11,991 bases of DNA. Origin: Treponema sp. (GTDB lineage Bacteria; Spirochaetota; Spirochaetia; Treponematales; Breznakiellaceae). Position numbers and translations under genes: made by a program. The notes beneath the pieces are model-generated. The model was given only the letters and a program-made list of their open reading frames with translations, had not been told where the DNA came from and ran no database searches. Position 1 is the first letter of the stretch. Each line of letters starts with the position of its first letter. This document shows positions 7,102 through 11,991 of the stretch, one piece after another. Location: assembly GCA_031254385.1 (NCBI GenBank), contig JAIRUO010000084.1, positions 1 to 11,991 on the forward strand, written 5' to 3'.

Positions 7102-8722
7102 TACCGGTATATCCCATTTCGGCTAACGCAGATTCGGCTTCGGCTATTTCGTCATAAGGTCTTGTTTCATTGGCATATATAATGGAATTTTCGTGGGCTT
7201 TGCCCAGAAGCAGGACAAGATCGCCAGTACGCGCCAAAGAGAACGCCTTGCGTATGGCCTCTGGCCTGTCTGGAATAAGAAAAAGGTTTTTGCCTTTCTT
7301 TATATTGGGCGAATCTATACCCTTGGCAATTTCTTCAAGTATGGACATGGGCTCTTCGCCACGGGGATCTTCATCACTTAAAATAACTATGTCAGAATAC
7401 GCTGCCGCAATATGTCCCTGCTCGGCCCGCTTTTTGGTATCCCGCTCTCCTGCCGAACCAAAGAGGCTGATGATGCGTCCGGCTATCCTTTCGCGTAATG
7501 CCGGAAAGATTGCCATGAATGATGAAGGTGTATGCGCATAATCCACTACCAGCTCAAAAGGCTGCCCTTTTTCTATTGGATACATTCGGCCGCGAACCGG
7601 TTTTAAGTACGGAACAAGGGCTGCCAATTCCCGGATGTCCCTGGACAGGACTTTTGAAACCGTAAGCAGAGCCGCTAGGACATTTCCCGCGTTGAAGGTG
7701 CCGGGCAGTTTATCCCGTATGGTTATATTTTTTCCAAAGGCGTTTACATCGTACCAGTTCCCCCCGGAACCGCTTTCTATTAGTTCCAGGGAAAGATCGG
7801 CTTTTGCGCCTTTGGTGCTGTAGCTATAGGTTATATGTTTTGTCGCCGAAGCAAAATAAGATGCGCTGGGATCATCAGCGTTGATTACGCCGAATGATGG
7901 AACAACGGCCTTTTTTCCCTGTTTATAAATACGTGAATCCAGAGCCCTGAACAATTCTGCCTTATCGCTGCGGTACTGCTCCCAGGTTCCGTGAAACTCC
8001 AAATGCTCATGAGTTACGTTGGTCATTATTCCCACGTCAAAGTTTACATCACCTAGCCTGTTTGTGCGCTTTGAAAGGCCGTGCGAGCTTGATTCAATTA
8101 CCGCGTATTCCACCCCGTTGTTTCGCATTTCCGCAAGAAATTTGTGAACAGTGGGCGCTTCCGGCGTTGTCTGGTGTTCGGGATTCGGGATATCGTTTTT
8201 TCCATCTCCTAGCATTACGGTAGAAATAAAACCAGCTTTGCAGCCTAGTAGTTTGAAAAGCTGGTAGATGAGGTACACCGTGGTACTTTTTCCCTCTGTT
8301 CCTGTTACTCCAATTACAACCATATTTTGGGAAGGATGGCGATAGAATGCATCGGACATGGCTGACATGGCAAAGCGCGGATCTTTAGTTTTGATATATA
8401 CAGTATCTGGGTATCTGGCTGTCCGCACCGGATTGGGTTCCAAATCTGTTTTTTCTGGACTAAAGTCAACTCCGTGAACGATGACTGAAGCGCCTTTTTT
8501 TAAGGCATCACCTATATATTTAGCCCCGTTTGTATGAATGCCGGGGAGTGCGAAAAAGAGATTGCCTTTTTTAACTTTTCTGGAATCGTATTCCATTCCT
8601 GTTACCAGGGGATTAGGGTTTGTCCCATACTTGATATCAACAACGCCAGCTTTTTTGGATATTTTAGTATTCAGAAAGTCATTGAGCTTTCGATTAAGGT
8701 CGTTGTCAGTTTCTGTACTCAT
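7067..8722 (-). CDS. murE: UDP-MurNAc-tripeptide synthetase (MurE ligase)
   Basis: A 551-residue cytoplasmic Mur ligase that adds the third, diamino residue to UDP-MurNAc-L-Ala-D-Glu. Visible motifs are the UDP-binding DSRKVKKGNLFFALPG, P-loop GVTGTEGKSTT, NPEHQTTPEAP, ESSSHGL, NVTHEHLEFHG followed by YRSDKAELF (the family's carbamylated Lys), DYAHTPSS, FGSAGERD, and the specificity region LSDEDPRGEEP. The last aligns with the meso-DAP signature DNPR but reads EDPR, so the amino acid added is uncertain; ornithine or lysine are possible. The gene could start at a GTG (8731) or the ATG at 8722. The ATG is preferred because a TATAGT -10 lies 7 nt upstream and overlaps the GTG. It is somewhat longer than the usual ~495 residues. 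It diverges from queD. Confidence 0.92.
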   Translation of the reverse strand: MSTETDNDLNRKLNDFLNTKISKKAGVVDIKYGTNPNPLVTGMEYDSRKVKKGNLFFALPGIHTNGAKYIGDALKKGASVIVHGVDFSPEKTDLEPNPVRTARYPDTVYIKTKDPRFAMSAMSDAFYRHPSQNMVVIGVTGTEGKSTTVYLIYQLFKLLGCKAGFISTVMLGDGKNDIPNPEHQTTPEAPTVHKFLAEMRNNGVEYAVIESSSHGLSKRTNRLGDVNFDVGIMTNVTHEHLEFHGTWEQYRSDKAELFRALDSRIYKQGKKAVVPSFGVINADDPSASYFASATKHITYSYSTKGAKADLSLELIESGSGGNWYDVNAFGKNITIRDKLPGTFNAGNVLAALLTVSKVLSRDIRELAALVPYLKPVRGRMYPIEKGQPFELVVDYAHTPSSFMAIFPALRERIAGRIISLFGSAGERDTKKRAEQGHIAAAYSDIVILSDEDPRGEEPMSILEEIAKGIDSPNIKKGKNLFLIPDRPEAIRKAFSLARTGDLVLLLGKAHENSIIYANETRPYDEIAEAESALAEMGYTGISEPGGAQQSR

Positions 8723-8729
8723 GGTATTC

Positions 8730-8735
8730 ACTATA
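8730..8735 (-). promoter_or_regulatory. murE -10 element, leaderless start
   Basis: Minus-strand TATAGT ends 7 nt before the ATG at 8722. It overlaps the alternative GTG codon at 8729-8731, which argues against use of the GTG. No good -35 was found. Confidence 0.55.
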
Positions 8736-8756
8736 GTTAATTATCTGTTATTAGGC

Positions 8757-8762
8757 TATACT
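8757..8762 (+). promoter_or_regulatory. queD -10 element, leaderless start
   Basis: Plus-strand TATACT ends 6 nt before the ATG at 8769, with no Shine-Dalgarno sequence between. The murE -10 lies on the other strand only about 22 bp away, so the two promoters occupy the same short region. Confidence 0.55.
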
Positions 8763-8768
8763 TATTCC

Positions 8769-9140
8769 ATGTATACCCTGCGCGTAGAAGCTGATTTTGC
8801 CGCTGCCCACTTTCTAAGCCATTACCACGGTAAATGCGAGAAGCTCCACGGCCATAATTACCGCGTCCGCGTCTGGGTACGCGGTACTGAACTTGACGAA
8901 GGCGGAATGATTGCAGATTTTTCATTATTGAAAAAGGCCCTCAAAGAAACTGTTGGTTTACTCGACCATTCCAATCTGAACGACATGGAAGTTTTCCAAA
9001 ACGACCCCAGTGCTGAACGCATTGCCCGTTTCATTTTTGATGAACTAAAAACAAAGCTTCCTGAACTTGGCGTTACTATTCCCCTCTGGGCTGTGGATGT
9101 CTTTGAAACGCCGGGCAGCATGGCGCGGTATGAGGCTTAG
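8769..9140 (+). CDS. queD: QueD/6-pyruvoyl-tetrahydropterin synthase family protein
   Basis: A 123-residue protein of the tunnelling-fold PTPS/QueD family, close to the usual 120-residue length. The zinc ligands H14 (in ADFAAAHF), H27 and H29 (in LHGHNY) are present. C23 forms the CxxxHGH motif of catalytically active members. The later GLLDHSNLND provides the Asp-His pair, and VFETPGSMARYE the C-terminal glutamate region. QueD converts dihydroneopterin triphosphate to 6-carboxy-tetrahydropterin on the way to queuosine; the eukaryotic-type PTPS reaction is the alternative. No other queuosine gene is in the window. The start at 8769 is set by the conserved N-terminus (MYTLRVEADF) and the -10 six nt upstream. 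The longer open frame to the left is antisense to murE and is not used. Confidence 0.85.
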   Translation: MYTLRVEADFAAAHFLSHYHGKCEKLHGHNYRVRVWVRGTELDEGGMIADFSLLKKALKETVGLLDHSNLNDMEVFQNDPSAERIARFIFDELKTKLPELGVTIPLWAVDVFETPGSMARYEA

Positions 9141-9152
9141 GGGGTAATTGTG

Positions 9153-10121
9153 CTATATTTTTACCACTAAAGTCTTAAAACTCTCCAGAGCTGTTTCAAG
9201 GTTTTCCATGATCTCGGCGGCCAAGACATCCGGTTCGGGCAGGTTGTCAAGATCGGTCAGGGACTTGTCCTTGAGCCAGAAAATATCAAGGCTGGTCTTA
9301 TCCCGTTCCAGAATCTCTTTATACGTAAAACGGCGGAAGCGGCCTTCGGGAGTCTTCTCATTCCAGGTTTCCTTGCGCTTGTGGCGGTTATCAGGATTGT
9401 AACACTTGATGAAGTCCTGTAGGTCTTCAAAACGAAGGGGATTTTGCTTCAAAGTAAAATGCATATTTTTTTACCAAAAGGCGGATTCGTCATCACATAA
9501 TCAAACGTTTCTTTAGGCGCAGAAAGGAGCGCGTCATTGCGGATAACGGGAACTTTTTCGTCAATATCGCCGATGTTATGCAGAAACAGATTCATAAGGC
9601 AGAGGCGGTAGGTGTTTCTTACAATTTCCCATCCATAAAAAGTATTATCCTTCAAAAATTTTAATTGTTTCCGGTCGAGTTTATAATGGTCATTATTGGT
9701 CAAATAATCGTAGGCGGCAAGGAAAAAACCGCCAGTTCCGCAGGCAGGATCAACAATGGTTTTCTCTGGTATCGGTTTCAAACAGGCGACCATCGCCCTG
9801 ATAAGAGGGCGAGGCGTAAAATACTGGCCTGCGCCGCTTTTGGTATCTTCGGCATTTTTCTCCAGAAGTCCCTCGTAAATATCACCTTTTGTAGTGATTT
9901 TCCAGTTCCGCGCCCGAAAGTGGATAGAGTTTTTCCCATGTAAATTTTTCGGGTATACCCAGGCTTCTTTTATACGGCGGCTTTGAATATTCATCAGCCA
10001 TTTTGAGAAAGATAAAATAGGTTAGCTGTTCCAGATAATCGCCGTAGCTCACCCCGTCATCGTAGAGTACGCCGCACATGCTCCACACTTTCTGGGTAAT
10101 GGCGGAACTGTTATCAGGCAT
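9153..10121 (-). pseudogene. hsdM: Broken type I methyltransferase subunit HsdM
   Basis: Three consecutive pieces of one HsdM lie in different frames. Piece 1 (10121 to about 9885) has the N-terminal helical domain ending PLSGAELENHYK. Piece 2 (about 9888 to 9470) resumes at GDIYEGLLEKNAEDTKSGAGQYFTPRPL and keeps AdoMet motif DPACGTGG and catalytic TNPPFG. Piece 3 (about 9467 to 9153) resumes at MHFTLKQNPLRFEDLQDF and ends in the C-terminal ILERDKTSLDIFWLKD region. At each junction family sequence is missing, roughly 60 and 100 residues, and the frame also shifts. About 320 of the usual 480-500 codons remain. The original start is the ATG at 10121 with AAGGAG 6 nt upstream. No hsdS or hsdR follows, so the type I system is dead. 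It converges with queD, 12 bp away. Confidence 0.88.
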
Positions 10122-10512
10122 TGGGGTCTCCTTCACAATAATGAGACAAGTTCAATTTGCCAGACAGTGTCTGGAAAATTGGGTATTCGAGGTAGGGATT
10201 TCTCATTTTTTGCAGATTGGAACGAGAAAAGCCGCGTCCTAATTCAGTTGTAAGCCTTTTTGACAATTCCGGCAACAAATTTGAGCCGTATTGAGCCTTT
10301 ACATTGCCATCTTGTTCGTATTCTACTATTATTCGTTCCTTCGATTTCTCTCGCTGTATGGATGTATTAGAGGCCATATCCACTGGTGTACGCCCTGAAA
10401 CAAATAAGGATGTAAATGGGATCATTTGGGGTGATGTAGGAGTTGGCTGAAAGATAGCAAACTCCTTGTATACTCCTTTTTGTAAGTGTACATTACATAT
10501 GTAATATTTCAT
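10114..10512 (-). pseudogene. DUF1016 (YhcG-like) fragment
   Basis: The open frame encodes 132 residues, but only about residues 60-127 (nt 10132-10335) resemble the DUF1016 N-terminal domain: RIIVEYEQDGNVKAQYGSNLLPELSKRLTTELGRGFSRSNLQKMR...LEYPIFQTLSGKLNLSHY. Intact proteins have a longer N-terminus and a C-terminal PD-(D/E)XK-like nuclease domain. Here the sequence breaks after SHYCE and stops within the hsdM start. The first 59 residues are unrecognised, and nt 10336-10512 hold nothing else I can name. DUF1016 genes often sit inside type I restriction loci, which fits the adjacent hsdM remnant. It is probably a remnant; expression as a short protein cannot be excluded. Its ATG lies inside the palindromic region upstream of the Xre-PIN-ankyrin gene. 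Confidence 0.7.
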
Positions 10513-10516
10513 TACA
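10481..10516. promoter_or_regulatory. Candidate operator with TGTAAT inverted half-sites
   Basis: A perfect 14-bp palindrome ATTACATATGTAAT (10492-10505) is followed by a further ATTACA (10511-10516), giving TGTAAT-5-ATTACA. It is preceded by TGTAAG and TGTACA. The cluster ends 15 bp before the -35 of the downstream gene. Repeated half-sites next to a gene for an Xre-type regulator suggest an autoregulatory binding site, but this is inference. A+T-rich sequence yields such palindromes more easily by chance. Confidence 0.4.
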
Positions 10517-10531
10517 AAATAAGAAAAAGTG

Positions 10532-10559
10532 TTGACATTTCATGTGGAATTAGTAAAAT
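10532..10559 (+). promoter_or_regulatory. Promoter of the Xre-PIN-ankyrin operon
   Basis: A perfect TTGACA (10532-10537), a 16-bp spacer and TAAAAT (10554-10559, 5/6) form the strongest sigma-70-type promoter in the window. The predicted start near 10566 gives a leader of about 27 nt. That leader includes AAGGA at 10581-10585, 7 nt before the ATG at 10593. This differs from the leaderless arrangement of the housekeeping genes. Confidence 0.75.
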
Positions 10560-10592
10560 ATTATTACGAAATTAAGTAAAAAGGAATACAAA

Positions 10593-11861
10593 ATGAGCTC
10601 AGAGGTAATGAATAATGTCAGTTTCAACATGAGACAGCTAAGAAAAAAACTGAATATGTCCCAAGAAGATATTGCTGCAAAATTAAATGTAGTCCGTCCG
10701 GTAATCTCAAATTGGGAACGCGGTGAAAGTGAACCTTCAACTAGCCAGCTTGCTAAATTGGCTCAGGTATTGAACATATCTCTTGATGTTTTGATAAATA
10801 ATGGAACTGACGGGAAACGGGTTGTTGTTGTTGATACATCTGTGCTAGTTAAACGCCCTGCTATTGTTAGAGAAATCGTAGAAAAGTTTGATGAGGTTAT
10901 TATTCCTCAGGTTGTTATCGATGAATTGAACAATCAAAAAGACAACGCAAAACCATGGCTTAAACGGCAGTCTGCACTGATAATGCACTTTATAGATGAT
11001 ATTAAGAGTAAAAATAAGCATTGCCTTATACTGCCAACTTTACCACAAAGAATTAATGAAAAAAACGACGTCCAAATTGCTAAAATCGCTATTGAGCGAT
11101 CTATGAAAAATTTCTGTGATAAAGTATATGTATTTGCGAATGATATATGGTTTCCATTCTTAGTCAAAGAAAAACGAAGCAATCTTTTTCTATTGAACTA
11201 CACGGATTACAAGACTCAGTTTCTTGACAATGAAGATTTCTATAACCCAGAAAAGACACAAGAATTTATGTCTTTGTTGAAGAACAAAGAATGGAAACAA
11301 GTACAGTCAATGGTATATGATCCGGAAATCGACATAAATTATGTTGATCCGGAAACTGGCTATACCCCACTGATTCAGGCAATACGGAGTAGAAATATTG
11401 AAACAATCCATTATTTGATGGAAAAATATAAAACGCATATAGACTTAGACTGCCATGATAATTATAAGTACAAATTTACTCCACTTCTCCATACATCCCA
11501 AATGGGAAATCTAGAAATGATGAAGTTACTGGTTGATGGGGGAGCAGATATTGACGTAGGCAGTAAAGGCGATAATAACGGGAATACTCCGCTTATGGTT
11601 TCCGCATGGCATGGCTTTTATGAGGGGGTTAAATATCTTATTGACCAAGGTGCCTGTTTGAATCAGCAAGATGGGAAGAATGGGTTCACTGCGTTAATGA
11701 AAGCTTGTATTAGAGGTTATTTTGAAATTGTTTCTTTGTTGATCGACGGAACTGATATACATATTCGTTCGCGTATTGATAATAAAAAAGCTTATGAATA
11801 TATAAATCCAAATAAGAAAAATAGCGTAGATCTGTATAACCTTTTTAAAGGAAGAATATAA
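10593..11861 (+). CDS. Xre HTH - PIN nuclease - ankyrin repeat fusion protein
   Basis: A 422-residue three-part protein. Residues 11-68 are an HTH_3/Xre domain (QEDIAAKLNV...VISNWERGESEPS, then LAKLAQVLNISLDVLI). Residues 76-205 are a PIN domain with all four expected acidic residues: D81 in VVVVDTSVL, E111 in VVIDEL, D159 in NDVQIAKIAI, D184 in VFAND. Residues about 225-420 contain at least four ankyrin-type repeats starting at GYTPL (256), FTPLL (295), GNTPLM (330) and GFTALM (364). PIN domains are Mg-dependent RNases, often toxins; Xre domains repress their own promoters; ankyrin repeats bind proteins. The protein could be a self-regulated RNase controlled by a partner, but this is inference. 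The ATG at 10593 has AAGGA 7 nt upstream. Its stop overlaps the radical SAM start. The gene is A+T-rich and lies beside dead restriction genes, as in a defence island. Confidence 0.88.
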   Translation: MSSEVMNNVSFNMRQLRKKLNMSQEDIAAKLNVVRPVISNWERGESEPSTSQLAKLAQVLNISLDVLINNGTDGKRVVVVDTSVLVKRPAIVREIVEKFDEVIIPQVVIDELNNQKDNAKPWLKRQSALIMHFIDDIKSKNKHCLILPTLPQRINEKNDVQIAKIAIERSMKNFCDKVYVFANDIWFPFLVKEKRSNLFLLNYTDYKTQFLDNEDFYNPEKTQEFMSLLKNKEWKQVQSMVYDPEIDINYVDPETGYTPLIQAIRSRNIETIHYLMEKYKTHIDLDCHDNYKYKFTPLLHTSQMGNLEMMKLLVDGGADIDVGSKGDNNGNTPLMVSAWHGFYEGVKYLIDQGACLNQQDGKNGFTALMKACIRGYFEIVSLLIDGTDIHIRSRIDNKKAYEYINPNKKNSVDLYNLFKGRI

Positions 11862-11991
11862 TGATAGACAGAGCTTACATGTCCATTAACAATGAATGTA
11901 ATTTGAAATGCCGTTACTGTAATTTCAGGCAAATGGATCGTATAACAAACGATGAAATACTAACTGAATCAGATACAAGAATTATTATAGA
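11861..11991 (+). CDS. Radical SAM protein, N-terminus (partial)
   Basis: The first 43 residues begin MIDRAYMSINNECNLKCRYCNF. The cysteines at 13, 17 and 20 form the CxxxCxxC motif that binds the [4Fe-4S] cluster of radical SAM enzymes, placed near the N-terminus as usual. The gene leaves the window, so subfamily and any C-terminal SPASM or other domain are unknown. The start overlaps the previous stop by one base (TAATG), with AAGGA 8 nt upstream (11848-11852). Co-expression and translational coupling with the Xre-PIN-ankyrin protein are therefore very likely. Possible roles include maturation of a peptide or modification of a protein or nucleotide; none can be chosen here. Confidence 0.85.
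   Translation, partial: MIDRAYMSINNECNLKCRYCNFRQMDRITNDEILTESDTRIII

Noticed and set aside
8723..8731. GTG start for murE at 8731
   Set aside because: The codon overlaps the TATAGT -10 element, and the ATG at 8722 fits the leaderless spacing seen in neighbouring genes.
8538..8768. N-terminal extension of the queD reading frame, making a 200-residue protein
   Set aside because: The extra segment is antisense to murE and has no family similarity. QueD proteins start at the MYTLRVEADF position, where a -10 element also lies 6 nt upstream.
9882..10136. Three separate small genes from the hsdM pieces
   Set aside because: The pieces together follow the HsdM sequence in order, and only the first has a proper Shine-Dalgarno start. 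One broken gene explains them better.
10564..10579. Inverted repeat TTAC-8-GTAA downstream of the Xre operon promoter as an operator
   Set aside because: The arms are only 4 bp in A+T-rich sequence, which is expected by chance.

Overview
The window looks like a piece of a spirochaete chromosome, most likely Treponema-like. This is an inference from the gene mix: a LEA14/WHy-type lipoprotein with a relaxed lipobox, a DUF2804 protein, MurD and MurE as isolated genes rather than in a dcw cluster, and a GenX/EpmA paralogue. No rRNA or other taxonomic marker is present, so the genus is not certain. I found no tRNA, rRNA, CRISPR array or complete insertion sequence.

Layout. (1) 1-1575: the 5' part of an oligoendopeptidase F gene on the minus strand, and a divergent lipoprotein gene 17 bp away. 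(2) 1628-3315: an A+T-rich type II restriction-modification pair on the minus strand, a PD-(D/E)XK-like endonuclease followed by a beta-class DNA methyltransferase, joined by an ATGA overlap and with its own promoter. (3) 3391-9140: housekeeping genes, namely murD-epmA (minus), DUF2804 (plus), murE (minus) and queD (plus). MurD carries an in-frame insertion made of inverted 7-bp repeats. (4) 9153-10512: a decayed type I restriction locus on the minus strand. It holds an hsdM broken by two internal deletions and a DUF1016 (YhcG-like) fragment. hsdS and hsdR are absent. (5) 10532-11991: a well-formed promoter drives a 422-residue protein with an Xre helix-turn-helix, a PIN nuclease with all four acidic residues, and ankyrin repeats. 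It overlaps by one base (TAATG) a radical SAM gene that runs off the window. This two-gene unit is the best candidate for an undescribed system, probably defence or toxin-antitoxin related.

A second theme is how translation starts. The six housekeeping genes that begin transcription units (pepF, lipoprotein gene, murD, DUF2804, murE, queD) each have a TATAAT-like hexamer ending only 5-7 nt before the ATG and no Shine-Dalgarno sequence in between. Their mRNAs are therefore probably leaderless. The restriction, broken hsdM and Xre-PIN-ankyrin genes instead have Shine-Dalgarno sequences 6-8 nt before the start. Initiation style thus separates resident genes from apparently acquired ones.
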